Source: an uncultured Clostridium sp. (GTDB taxonomy: Bacteria > Bacillota > Clostridia > Lachnospirales > Lachnospiraceae). From it: a DNA stretch of 27,453 nt. The stretch covers positions 1 to 27,453 of the forward strand of contig NZ_URHZ01000072.1 of assembly GCF_900547735.1 (NCBI RefSeq), written 5' to 3'. The notes beneath the pieces are model-generated. The model made no database searches and was not told the origin of the DNA. It saw only the letters and a program-made list of their open reading frames with translations. A program made the position numbers and the translations under genes. Below are positions 14,547 through 21,824 of this stretch, one piece after another (within the stretch, counting starts at the first letter, position 1; each line of letters begins with the position of its first letter).

Positions 14547-15467
14547 ATGAAAAAAAGATTTCAGAAATCAATAGCAATTTTAGGCGCGGCAGTTTTAATG
14601 ATGGGGCTTGCAGGGTGCAGTTCTTCTTCTGAGGCACCGTCCACAGCAGCTCCGGCGGCAGATACGAGTGAGGCTCAGGCAGCGGATACAGGGGCGGCGG
14701 ATACGGAAGCGGCAGAGGCTCAGGGCGATTTGAGCGGTTCCATCACACTGGCAGGCTCCACTTCCATGGAGAAATTTTCCAATGCTCTTGCAGAGGCATT
14801 TATGGAGAAATACCCCGACGTGACGGTGCAGGCCGAGTTTACAGGTTCTTCCGCGGGCGTCGAAGCGGTGCTGGGCGGACAGAGTGATATCGGAAACTCT
14901 TCCAGAAACTTAAAGGATGAGGAGAAGGGAAAGGGAGCTGTAGAAAATATTGTGGCAATCGACGGGATTGCGGTAGTGACGGATCCGGCCAACACAGCGG
15001 CAGACCTTACGAAGGAACAGCTCATCAATATCTATAACGGTACAATCACAAACTGGAAGGACGCAGGCGGAGCGGATCAGCCTATCGTAGTGGTAGGACG
15101 CGAGGCTGGTTCCGGTACAAGAGGCGCTTTTGAGGAGATTCTCAAACTGGAGGACGCCTGCAAATATGCCAACGAGCTGGATTCCACAGGCGCTGTTATG
15201 GCTAAGGTAGCGTCCACACCGGGTGCTATCGGATATGTTTCACTCGATGTAATAGACGACACGGTTAAGGTGCTGACCTTAGACGGAGTGGAGGCCAATG
15301 AAGCGAATATTAAAACTGGTGACTACTTCTTAAGCCGTCCGTTCGTTATGGCGACCAACGGTGAGATTTCTGCCCAGAGCGACCTGGTAAAGGCATTATT
15401 TGACTATGTGTATTCCGCCGAGGGTGACGAGCTTATCCAGTCCGTAGGGCTTATCACAACAAAATAA
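14547..15467 (+). CDS. pstS: Phosphate ABC transporter substrate-binding lipoprotein PstS
   Basis: A 306-residue phosphate-binding lipoprotein of the high-affinity Pst system. Lipobox LAGC (Cys24) is followed by a low-complexity Ala/Ser/Asp/Glu linker (about 25-60) that tethers the binding domain. GSTSMEKFSNALAEAF, the FTGSSAGVEAV region, SDIGNSSRNLK and GREAGSGTRGAFEEIL are the phosphate-contacting signatures. AAAGGAGAAAAGAGG precedes the ATG. It is the first gene of the pst operon behind a Pho-type operator, and is separated from pstC by about 400 bp of repeats and hairpins. The abundant binding protein may therefore be expressed more strongly than the permease. Confidence 0.95.
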   Translation: MKKRFQKSIAILGAAVLMMGLAGCSSSSEAPSTAAPAADTSEAQAADTGAADTEAAEAQGDLSGSITLAGSTSMEKFSNALAEAFMEKYPDVTVQAEFTGSSAGVEAVLGGQSDIGNSSRNLKDEEKGKGAVENIVAIDGIAVVTDPANTAADLTKEQLINIYNGTITNWKDAGGADQPIVVVGREAGSGTRGAFEEILKLEDACKYANELDSTGAVMAKVASTPGAIGYVSLDVIDDTVKVLTLDGVEANEANIKTGDYFLSRPFVMATNGEISAQSDLVKALFDYVYSAEGDELIQSVGLITTK

Positions 15468-15507
15468 ATACCGTGAGGCAGACAGACATTAGGGACAGTA
15501 AAGACAG

Positions 15508-15591
15508 ACGGTAATATGGACAGTAATACAGACAGTAATATGGACAGTAATACAGACAGTAATACAAACAGTAATACAAACAGTAATACAG
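15508..15591 (+). repeat. 12-bp tandem repeat after pstS
   Basis: Seven units of ACAGTAATACAG-like sequence with an exact 12-bp period (starts at 15508, 15520, 15532, 15544, 15556, 15568 and 15580), with more diverged partial units on each side. The minus strand reads as long low-complexity frames through it, which are an artefact of the period. Confidence 0.92.
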
Positions 15592-15628
15592 ACAGGTAAC
15601 ATTCGACAGATAAAGAGACATGATATCG

Positions 15629-15694
15629 GGCCGCTGTAGCTGAGAGCAGAAAGCTTGAGAAAGCAAAGCTCCAAACCGGGTACGGCGGCCTTTT
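15629..15694 (+). terminator. Stem-loop in the pstS-pstC gap, possible partial terminator
   Basis: GGCCGCTGTA (15629-15638) pairs with TACGGCGGCC (15681-15690), followed by only TTTT. The long loop contains an AGCTT/AAGCT helix. A leaky terminator or mRNA-stabilising structure would explain differential expression of pstS and pstCAB. Confidence 0.55.
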
Positions 15695-15703
15695 ACTGAA
15701 GGT

Positions 15704-15734
15704 GATAACCTGCTCGCTGAACGTGCGGGTTATC
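15704..15734 (+). other. Second stem-loop before pstC
   Basis: GATAACCTGC (15704-15713) pairs with GCGGGTTATC (15725-15734) around an 11-base loop. No T-run follows. Confidence 0.5.
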
Positions 15735-15866
15735 GGTGATTGATAATGAAAAGTCCGCAGAGAGCGTATTCCTTTGTTATCCATTTTTTGCCGTATCATA
15801 AACATACCTTCGGCAGCAGGGGCGCCTTCGGCATTCCTGAATCTGTCCGGTTGGAAGGAGAAACAT

Positions 15867-16805
15867 ATGCATGAAAAAAACTTTTCCATTTTTGGCGGCC
15901 ATAAAAGTAAATCGGCTGTAGAAAAAGGGGCGGAAGTCATTTTTACCGCCTGTGGCCTGCTGGCAGTCATAGCGGTATTTTCCATTACGTTATATATGAT
16001 TATCAGCGGTACACCGGCGCTTTTCAAGGTGGGGATTCTCGATATCCTTTTTGGGAGTGTCTGGAAACCGACGGCGGATCCTGCTATGTTTGGAATCCTT
16101 TATGTGATTCTCACTTCCATTGTCGGTACCTTTATGGCGATTCTGATCGGTGTGCCGATCGGTGTTTTTACGGCCATCTTTCTGGCGGAGGTGGCGCCTC
16201 CGAAGCTGGCCGCCTGTGTCCGGCCGGCCGTGGAGCTGCTGGCCGGGATTCCGTCGGTCATATACGGCCTTTTGGGAATCCTGATTCTGAATCCCCTGAT
16301 GTACAAACTGGAGCTTAAATTATTCGCAGGTTCCACGACCCATCAGTTTACCGGGGGAGCCAATCTGATTTCAGCGGTGCTGGTGCTGGCGGTCATGATT
16401 CTTCCAACCGTCATAAGTATCACGGAATCGGCGCTCCGGGCGGTGCCGAAGCACTTAAAAAGCGCTTCACTGGCGCTGGGCGCAACACATATCCAGACCA
16501 TTTTCAAGGTTCTGGTTCCCGCGGCCAGATCGGGCATTATCACGGCGGTTGTACTCGGCTGCGGCCGGGCGATAGGAGAGGCCATGGCCATCAGCCTGGT
16601 ATCGGGAAGTTCCGTGAACCTTCCGCTTCCATTTAACTCAGTCCGCTTCCTTACGACCGCGATTGTGGCGGAAATGTCATATTCCCAGGGACTCCACAGA
16701 GAGGTTCTTTTCACAATCGGACTGGTGCTCTTTGTATTTATCATGTTTATCAATACGGTACTGACCCGCATGTTCCAGAAGGGAGGGGCGGAGAATGACA
16801 GGTAA
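15867..16805 (+). CDS. pstC: Phosphate ABC transporter permease PstC
   Basis: A membrane subunit of about 312 residues with six helices. The cytoplasmic coupling (EAA) loop reads ESALRAVPKHLKSASLALGATHIQT and is followed by GCGRAIGEAMA. The start at ATG 15867 has GGAAGGAG six bases upstream; the frame is open back to 15774 but lacks a ribosome site there. It overlaps pstA by 11 bases. With PstA it forms the phosphate channel in the cytoplasmic membrane, powered by PstB. Confidence 0.95.
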   Translation: MHEKNFSIFGGHKSKSAVEKGAEVIFTACGLLAVIAVFSITLYMIISGTPALFKVGILDILFGSVWKPTADPAMFGILYVILTSIVGTFMAILIGVPIGVFTAIFLAEVAPPKLAACVRPAVELLAGIPSVIYGLLGILILNPLMYKLELKLFAGSTTHQFTGGANLISAVLVLAVMILPTVISITESALRAVPKHLKSASLALGATHIQTIFKVLVPAARSGIITAVVLGCGRAIGEAMAISLVSGSSVNLPLPFNSVRFLTTAIVAEMSYSQGLHREVLFTIGLVLFVFIMFINTVLTRMFQKGGAENDR

Positions 16806-17664
16806 CGCAAGCATTTACAATAAAAAGACCCGGGCTTCCGACCGGGCGCTCACGGTGCTTATTTATCTGGCGGCCGTCATAGCCATCAGCATCCTTGTGG
16901 GAATCATGGGGTATGTATTTGTGAGAGGTATCCCGCAGATTTCCTGGCAGTTTCTTTCCACGGTACAGAGCGCAAGAAAAGGGACGTTCGGAATTCTGGG
17001 AAATATCGTAAATACGCTGTACATTATTGTGATGACGCTGGTTATTGCGGCTCCCGTGGGAATTGGCTCGGCCATCTACCTGAATGAGTATGCAAAGCCG
17101 GGAAAAATGGTGAGAACGATTGAATTTACAACGGAAATCCTTTCGGGAATCCCGTCTATCATATTCGGCCTGTTCGGTATGGTGTTTTTCGGTTCCGCGC
17201 TGAAGCTTGGATACTCCGTGCTGACCGGATCCTTTACCCTGACTCTGATGGTTCTTCCGCTTATCACGAGGAGCACCCAGGAGGCATTAAAGACGGTGCC
17301 TGACAGTTACCGTTCGGGCGCGCTTGGAATTGGCGCGACGAAATGGTATATGATCAGGACCATCCTGCTTCCCAGTGCGGCTCCTGGAATTCTGACCGGA
17401 ATTATTCTTTCGGTCGGACGTATCGTGGGAGAGTCGGCGGCGCTCCTTTTCACGGCGGGAAGCGGATTCCAGCTTCCCAAGGATCTGTTCGGCAAACTGT
17501 TTGAATCCAGCGGCACGCTGACAATCCAGCTATACCTGTCCATGCAGAAAGCAAAATATGATCAGGCTTTCGGCATTGCGGTCGTGCTGCTCGTAATCGT
17601 CCTGGGCATCAACCTCCTGACCAGATATCTGACGGGAAAATTCGATGTGACGAGGCTTAAATAG
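16795..17664 (+). CDS. pstA: Phosphate ABC transporter permease PstA
   Basis: A 289-residue partner permease. After a short cytoplasmic N-terminus come six helices. The coupling loop is STQEALKTVPDSYRSGALGIGATKWYM, followed by GRIVGESAALLFTAG, the standard PstA signature. Translationally coupled to pstC by overlap and directly abutting the pstB frame, with the stop at 17662-17664. Confidence 0.95.
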   Translation: MTGNASIYNKKTRASDRALTVLIYLAAVIAISILVGIMGYVFVRGIPQISWQFLSTVQSARKGTFGILGNIVNTLYIIVMTLVIAAPVGIGSAIYLNEYAKPGKMVRTIEFTTEILSGIPSIIFGLFGMVFFGSALKLGYSVLTGSFTLTLMVLPLITRSTQEALKTVPDSYRSGALGIGATKWYMIRTILLPSAAPGILTGIILSVGRIVGESAALLFTAGSGFQLPKDLFGKLFESSGTLTIQLYLSMQKAKYDQAFGIAVVLLVIVLGINLLTRYLTGKFDVTRLK

Positions 17665-17676
17665 ATGGAGGAAAGT

Positions 17677-18432
17677 ATGGAAACCAAGATTGTTACCACG
17701 GATTTGAACCTGCATTACGGTTCCAACCACGCACTGAAAAATATTAACCTGGATATTTATACAAATAAAATTACCGCATTGATCGGGCCGTCCGGCTGCG
17801 GAAAGTCTACTTACCTGAAGACGTTAAACAGGATGAATGACCTGGTGGACGGTGTAAAAATAGACGGCAGGGTCCTGATAGACGGGGAAGACATTTACGA
17901 TCCCAAGGTGGACACGACGCTTTTACGTAAAAAGGTGGGCATGGTGTTCCAGCAGCCAAATCCGTTTCCCATGAGCATCTATGATAACATTGCCTATGGG
18001 CCGAGAATCCATGGCGTTAAAAGCAAGGGACAGTTAGATGAAATTGTGGAGCGGAGCCTTAACGGAGCGGCCCTCTGGGACGAGGTGAAAGACAGGCTTA
18101 AAAAATCGGCGCTTGGACTTTCGGGAGGCCAGCAGCAGAGACTCTGCATCGCCAGAGCACTGGCCGTGGAGCCGGAGATCCTTCTGATGGATGAGCCGAC
18201 ATCGGCCCTGGATCCGATTTCCACATTGAAAATTGAAGATTTAATGGATGAGCTGAAGCAGAAATATACGGTGGTAATTGTTACCCATAATATGCAGCAG
18301 GCAACCCGTATCGCGGACTACACCGCATTTTTTCTGGTGGGGGAGGTAATAGAATATGCCCCGACAGGCGAGCTTTTCTCACATCCGGCAAAGAAAAAAA
18401 CGGAAGACTATATTACGGGACGTTTCGGCTGA
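17677..18432 (+). CDS. pstB: Phosphate ABC transporter ATP-binding protein PstB
   Basis: A 251-residue ATPase that energises phosphate import. Walker A GPSGCGKST (37-45), Q-loop FQQPNPFPMSIYDN, signature LSGGQQQR (148-155), Walker B ILLMDEPTSALDP and switch His204. The long LNRMNDLVDGVKIDG stretch after Walker A is diagnostic for PstB. An upstream in-frame ATG at 17665 would add four residues, but GGAGG at 17667-17671 points to ATG 17677. Lies between pstA and phoU in a standard operon. Confidence 0.96.
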   Translation: METKIVTTDLNLHYGSNHALKNINLDIYTNKITALIGPSGCGKSTYLKTLNRMNDLVDGVKIDGRVLIDGEDIYDPKVDTTLLRKKVGMVFQQPNPFPMSIYDNIAYGPRIHGVKSKGQLDEIVERSLNGAALWDEVKDRLKKSALGLSGGQQQRLCIARALAVEPEILLMDEPTSALDPISTLKIEDLMDELKQKYTVVIVTHNMQQATRIADYTAFFLVGEVIEYAPTGELFSHPAKKKTEDYITGRFG

Positions 18433-18480
18433 TGACAACTTGACGGCGTTTATCCGGTAAGCAGATTAGGAGGTAATAAA

Positions 18481-19143
18481 ATGGCACCTAGAATGATGTT
18501 TGACCAGGAGCTTGCGGAGTTGAACAGCGAACTGGTAAAGATGAGCGGGATGGTGGAGAAGGCTATTGCGGACAGCTTCGAAGCCCTGAATAAAAAAGAT
18601 TTTGTACTGGCAAAAAGGGTGATTAACGGCGACCGGACTGTAGATGAGATGGAACGCAAAATTGAGAGCCGATGTCTGTCCCTGATGCTCAGGCAGCAGC
18701 CGGTGGCACGCGATTTGCGGCACATATCAACTGCCCTCAAGGTGGTGACGGATCTGGAACGGATTGGGGATCACGCGGCGGACATTGCGGAGCTGACGAT
18801 CAGGATGAGCGATAACCGTTCATTTGTCGGCGTAAAGCACCTGCCGGCCATGGTAGACAATGTAAAAGCCATGCTGCGCGATGCCATCCACGCGTTTATC
18901 GAGCGCGATACGCAGGCCGCGGAGCAGATAGAGCTGAGGGACGATATTATAGACGCCTATTTTGATAAAGTGAAAAATGAGGTGGTGGAGCTGCTGAAAT
19001 CCGATTCTTCGCAGTCGGATATGGCGGTGGATCTCCTGATGATTGCCAAATATCTGGAGCGGATCGGGGATCATGCGGTCAATGTATGCGAGTGGACGGA
19101 ATTTTCCGATACGGGAACTTTAAACAGTGTTCCAATTCTATAG
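18481..19143 (+). CDS. phoU: Phosphate-specific transport regulator PhoU
   Basis: A 220-residue, all-helical protein made of two three-helix repeats. The paired metal-binding motifs ERIGDHAADIAE and ERIGDHAVNVCE are both intact. PhoU links the Pst transporter to the PhoR/PhoP signalling pair and limits phosphate uptake. AGGAGG lies upstream of ATG 18481. It is the last gene of the operon. No phoPR genes are in this window. Confidence 0.95.
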   Translation: MAPRMMFDQELAELNSELVKMSGMVEKAIADSFEALNKKDFVLAKRVINGDRTVDEMERKIESRCLSLMLRQQPVARDLRHISTALKVVTDLERIGDHAADIAELTIRMSDNRSFVGVKHLPAMVDNVKAMLRDAIHAFIERDTQAAEQIELRDDIIDAYFDKVKNEVVELLKSDSSQSDMAVDLLMIAKYLERIGDHAVNVCEWTEFSDTGTLNSVPIL

Positions 19144-19165
19144 GACGGATCTATGATAAAATAAA

Positions 19166-19185
19166 GAGTCTGCCTCGGCAGACTC
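19166..19185 (+). terminator. Hairpin after phoU
   Basis: A nine-bp perfect stem GAGTCTGCC/GGCAGACTC with a TC loop, followed at once by a second small hairpin (19186-19200). There is no T-run, so termination is uncertain. Confidence 0.5.
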
Positions 19186-19204
19186 TCGCGCCGAGCGCGA
19201 AAAG

Positions 19205-19244
19205 ACAGGGCCGACGCCTGATGGGGAATCAGGTCCGGCCCTGT
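19205..19244 (+). terminator. Second strong hairpin after phoU
   Basis: ACAGGGCCG (19205-19213) pairs with CGGCCCTGT (19236-19244), with an inner CCTGAT/ATCAGG helix. The tail GCTTTATT is T-rich but interrupted. It is the likeliest end of the pst operon. The region 19245-19376 beyond it shows no gene. Confidence 0.6.
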
Positions 19245-19376
19245 GCTTTATTGTGAGTAGTTATAGTATGTGCTGAAAAAAGGAGAATATACATCTATAT
19301 TTAAAAAATTGTGGGGGAGGAGGTATTTCTTGTCGTTCTGCCGCGGGGCTGAACGGTAAAATGGCTGTTTCTCCGT

Positions 19377-19817
19377 TTATTCAATGGCGATAAATTTCTT
19401 TTCCTCAACGGCCCTGCGCTGTTCCTCTTTCGGGAATACCAGTTTCAGCATGCCGTTTTCAAAGGAAGCGTGAATGTCTTCTTCCTTCAGGTTGTCGCCG
19501 AGATGGAAACTTCTGCGGCAGCTTCCGCTGTAACGCTCTCTGCGGATATATTTGCCGTTCTCATCTTTTTCGTTATTTTCTGTGGTCTTCTGAGCGGTTA
19601 CGGTCAGGTAGCCTTTCGAAAGTTCAGCGTGGATGTCTTCTTTTGCAAAGCCCGGAAGCTCAATGTCAAGCTGATAATTCTCGCCCAAATCCTTAATATC
19701 GGTTTTCATCACACCGGAACCGGAGCGGTTATGCTCGGAAGTAAGTCCCGGAAAACGGAACATATCATCGAAAAAATTATCTACAAAGTTATCATTAAAA
19801 ATGCTCGGTACTAACAT
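19377..19817 (-). CDS. Small heat shock protein, Hsp20/alpha-crystallin family
   Basis: A 146-residue ATP-independent holdase chaperone. A short N-terminal arm (LVPSIFNDNFVDNFFDDMF) precedes the alpha-crystallin domain (about 40-135), with ELPGFAKEDIHAELSKGYLTVTA and the family signature ASFENGMLKLVFPK. The C-terminal I-A-I near the end is the I-x-I motif that docks subunits into oligomers. AAGGAGG lies seven to ten bases before the ATG. Expression is controlled by a CIRCE element overlapping its promoter, so it belongs to the HrcA heat-shock regulon. Confidence 0.95.
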   Translation of the reverse strand: MLVPSIFNDNFVDNFFDDMFRFPGLTSEHNRSGSGVMKTDIKDLGENYQLDIELPGFAKEDIHAELSKGYLTVTAQKTTENNEKDENGKYIRRERYSGSCRRSFHLGDNLKEEDIHASFENGMLKLVFPKEEQRRAVEEKKFIAIE

Positions 19818-19853
19818 AAGTCATTCCTCCTTATAATTATGTTTTTATGGTTG

Positions 19854-19894
19854 ATGATGAAAAGCCTGTTCAGTAAAGTTTTGCTTTTCATCAT
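19854..19894 (-). other. Hairpin in the hsp20 5' untranslated region
   Basis: A 12-bp perfect stem (19854-19865/19883-19894) with a 17-base loop, between the promoter and the ribosome-binding site. It does not cover the AAGGAGG, so a thermometer role is not evident; it may stabilise the message. Confidence 0.5.
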
Positions 19895-19930
19895 GGGGTG
19901 ATTCAGATACTTTTTATCTGTTCTATATGT

Positions 19931-19959
19931 AATATAACACACATTGTTAGCACTGTCAA
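19931..19959 (-). promoter_or_regulatory. Promoter of hsp20
   Basis: On the minus strand TTGACA (19959-19954) and TATATT (19936-19931) with a 17-bp spacer. The -35 lies inside the CIRCE element. Confidence 0.85.
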
Positions 19960-19973
19960 TAGATGAGTGCTAA
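19947..19973 (-). promoter_or_regulatory. CIRCE operator (HrcA binding site)
   Basis: TTAGCACTG-N9-GAGTGCTAA, one mismatch from the consensus TTAGCACTC-N9-GAGTGCTAA. The mismatched base lies within the -35 hexamer of the minus-strand promoter, so the operator appears tuned to keep TTGACA. Confidence 0.93.
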
Positions 19974-20127
19974 TGAAACTGTGAAAAAACTGTGAATTAT
20001 GAATGCTAAATTTACTAAACCTGCAAAGCCCGCGTGTTTACCAATATTACATCCGATGCCCTTCGGGAGTCATACATTATTTAGACGGTGTATAAATTAT
20101 AGTAATACGTTTTATGCAGGTGAATAC
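19974..20127 (+). other. Upstream region of the DedA gene
   Basis: The open frame continues upstream to 19999 but lacks a ribosome-binding site. AT-rich TATAAATTATAG around 20089-20100 could hold a -10, but I cannot assign a -35. Confidence 0.4.
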
Positions 20128-20745
20128 ATGCAGCAGTTTATAGTGGAAGTGATGAACTCGTTCGGATACATAGGGATTTTTGTGCTGATTCTGGTTGAAA
20201 ACCTGTTTCCGCCGATCCCGTCGGAAGTCATTCTCACCTTTGGCGGTTTTATGACCACCTATACGGCGATGAATGTGCCCGGAGTGATTGCCGCATCGAC
20301 GGCCGGTTCCGTTTTTGGCGCGGTTATTCTTTATTATGCGGGGCGGCTGATACCAAAGGATATGCTGAAAAATATGCTGGAGGGAAAGATCGGGAAACGT
20401 CTTCATTTTGAACAGGAAGATGTGCAGGATGCGGAAGGCTGGTTTGACACGAAGGGCAAAAGCACCGTCTTTTTCTGCCGCTGTGTGCCGATTATCAGGA
20501 GCCTGATCTCAATACCGGCCGGGATGGCGGGCATGAAGATGGCTCCCTTTCTGATTCTGACTTTTGCCGGGAGCCTTGTCTGGAATACGGTGCTCGTAAC
20601 GGCCGGAGCCGTTGCCGGAGCCTCCTGGGGGAAGATCCTCGGTGTGCTCGATACATATTCAAACATCACGATCATTGTGGTGGGAATTGCGGCTTTGATC
20701 GGCAGTACAATTTATTTTGGAAGGAGAAAAGGCGAGGAACAATAA
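20128..20745 (+). CDS. DedA/SNARE-associated (VTT domain) membrane protein
   Basis: A protein of about 205 residues with four to six hydrophobic segments. ENLFPPIPSEVILTFGGFM near the N-terminus and FFCRCVPIIRSLISIPAGMAGM in the middle are the two conserved DedA blocks, including the re-entrant F-x-x-R-x-x-P-x-x-R motif. Family members act in phospholipid or undecaprenyl-phosphate flipping and membrane homeostasis; the specific lipid cannot be told. ATG 20128 has AGGTGA five bases upstream and gives the normal family length. Probably monocistronic. Confidence 0.9.
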   Translation: MQQFIVEVMNSFGYIGIFVLILVENLFPPIPSEVILTFGGFMTTYTAMNVPGVIAASTAGSVFGAVILYYAGRLIPKDMLKNMLEGKIGKRLHFEQEDVQDAEGWFDTKGKSTVFFCRCVPIIRSLISIPAGMAGMKMAPFLILTFAGSLVWNTVLVTAGAVAGASWGKILGVLDTYSNITIIVVGIAALIGSTIYFGRRKGEEQ

Positions 20746-20772
20746 TAGAGAAGGAAAAAACAGGAAATTGGA

Positions 20773-20958
20773 ATGAGAGGGCCGAAGAATGGGAATATTT
20801 TCTGTATGGAAAAATTAGATCCCAGATTGGCGGCAATCATTGTATTGTTATACGTACGCTATCTCCCTGGAATGATGTGGGATAAAATGTGTATGGAAAA
20901 GAAAAAACACTGGAAAAATGGGGACGGAGCGGAAATCCCCGGCGGCAGTTCAAAGTGA
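20773..20958 (+). CDS. Possible small membrane protein (doubtful)
   Basis: A 61-codon frame with one hydrophobic stretch (LAAIIVLLYVRYLPGMMW) followed by a lysine-rich tail. The start is uncertain: ATG 20773 has only a weak AGGAAA, and ATG 20806 would give 50 residues. I recognise no family. It may be a real small single-pass protein or chance. Confidence 0.35.
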   Translation: MRGPKNGNIFCMEKLDPRLAAIIVLLYVRYLPGMMWDKMCMEKKKHWKNGDGAEIPGGSSK

Positions 20959-20995
20959 TGAAACCGGTATAAGGATGACTCATTGTCAAAGGTTA

Positions 20996-21135
20996 TATAA
21001 TAATTTGTATAACACTTTTCAAATCGTACAGGTATATGGATAAAAGGCGTGCCGGCCTGTATAATTTCCCGTAGAGGACGCGGGAACCGGGCGGCATTTA
21101 TGCCGGGCGGTTAAGCTGGTGAGGAGGCGGCCTCC
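20996..21135 (+). promoter_or_regulatory. Probable promoter and structured leader of the cheW gene
   Basis: TATAAT at 20996-21001 and another at 21060-21065, neither with a convincing -35 (TTGTCA at 20983 is too close to the first and too far from the second). Three neat hairpins follow: 21066-21071/21081-21086, 21092-21097/21100-21105 and 21123-21127/21131-21135. I see no match to a known riboswitch, including cyclic di-GMP classes. Confidence 0.35.
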
Positions 21136-21165
21136 GGAAAATAAACAGAAGCGGAGGATGTGGGC

Positions 21166-21594
21166 ATGAACACATTTGAAAAAGCGGCAAACGCAACTTA
21201 TCTGACTGTCCTGGGCCAGGGACAGCTTTATGGAATACCCTTGAAACACGTTGTACATATTATACCGGTCCAGAAGATCAGAGAGGCACCGGAACTTCCT
21301 TCCTATGTGAAGGGAAAAATCAAACATGAGGGAACCTCCATTCCCGTGATAGACTTAAGACTCCGCCTGGGGCTTGAGGAAACGGCCTGGGATGAGGAAA
21401 CCTGCATTGTAGTCATGTATGTTCCGGCGGGGACGGTCGGACTGCTTGTGGATGCCGCAGGAGAAATAAAGGAACTTGCAGACGGGGACTGCAAGGTGGA
21501 GACGGAAGAAGAGAATCCATTTGTCCTCAAACAATGTATTAAAAATGGGCGGGAAATAAAAATCCTGGATTTGATGAAGGTAGTAAAGATGTAA
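21166..21594 (+). CDS. CheW-like chemotaxis coupling protein
   Basis: A 142-residue single-domain CheW protein. The fold is readable: GQLYGIPLKHVVHIIP (first strands), the REAPELPSYVKGKIKHEGTSIPVIDLRLRLGL block that is the family hallmark, then VGLLVDAAGEIKEL and a C-terminal KILDLMKVV. CheW links chemoreceptors to the kinase CheA. GGAGGA supports ATG 21166 rather than GTG 21160. No other chemotaxis gene is nearby, so it is an orphan copy or part of a dispersed system. A structured leader precedes it and a dispersed repeat follows. Confidence 0.9.
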   Translation: MNTFEKAANATYLTVLGQGQLYGIPLKHVVHIIPVQKIREAPELPSYVKGKIKHEGTSIPVIDLRLRLGLEETAWDEETCIVVMYVPAGTVGLLVDAAGEIKELADGDCKVETEEENPFVLKQCIKNGREIKILDLMKVVKM

Positions 21595-21632
21595 GGAGCC
21601 GGAAGGATACGGCGGTTAATATGTGAGGATAA

Positions 21633-21754
21633 AGAATCCCGCTTGCGGGATTCTTGCACTGCCGCGCGGTTGCATCAGCAACTATTAACCTCTGCGCGGC
21701 ATGTGCATCCTTGCGGAACATTTTTTGATTCATAGGCCGTAATTTCCTATGAAT
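21633..21754. repeat. Three-hairpin dispersed repeat, copy B
   Basis: Hairpin 1 21633-21642/21645-21654, hairpin 2 21661-21667/21694-21700 enclosing 21668-21673/21778-like GCAACT partner at 21678-21683, hairpin 3 21728-21736/21746-21754. Same order and spacing as 13786-13907. Hairpin 1 reads AGAATCCCGC here and AGAGTTTCGC there, with the opposite arm changed to match. Confidence 0.85.
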
Positions 21755-21760
21755 TAAAAT

Positions 21761-21790
21761 AAGAGCACCGTTCAATTCGGTGCTCTTTTT
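21761..21790. terminator. Bidirectional terminator between cheW and lepB
   Basis: AAGAGCACCG (21761-21770) pairs with CGGTGCTCTT (21778-21787). T-runs are present on both strands (TTTTT plus, TTATTTT minus). It serves the convergent cheW and lepB genes. Confidence 0.88.
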
Positions 21791-21824
21791 GATATAGAAA
21801 TGATGAGAAGTTGTAAAACATGCT

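Noticed and set aside
15404..16027. Minus-strand frames through the 12-bp repeat (ITVCITVC-type proteins)
   Set aside because: They exist only because a 12-bp period keeps a frame open; low complexity, antisense to pstS and pstC.
19329..19347. Third copy of the GCGGGGCTG element
   Set aside because: Only a short match (about 14 of 20 bases) without the flanking stem; too weak to call.
19377..19930. RNA thermometer in the hsp20 leader
   Set aside because: The visible hairpin does not pair with the AAGGAGG and no FourU or ROSE-like helix over it was found.
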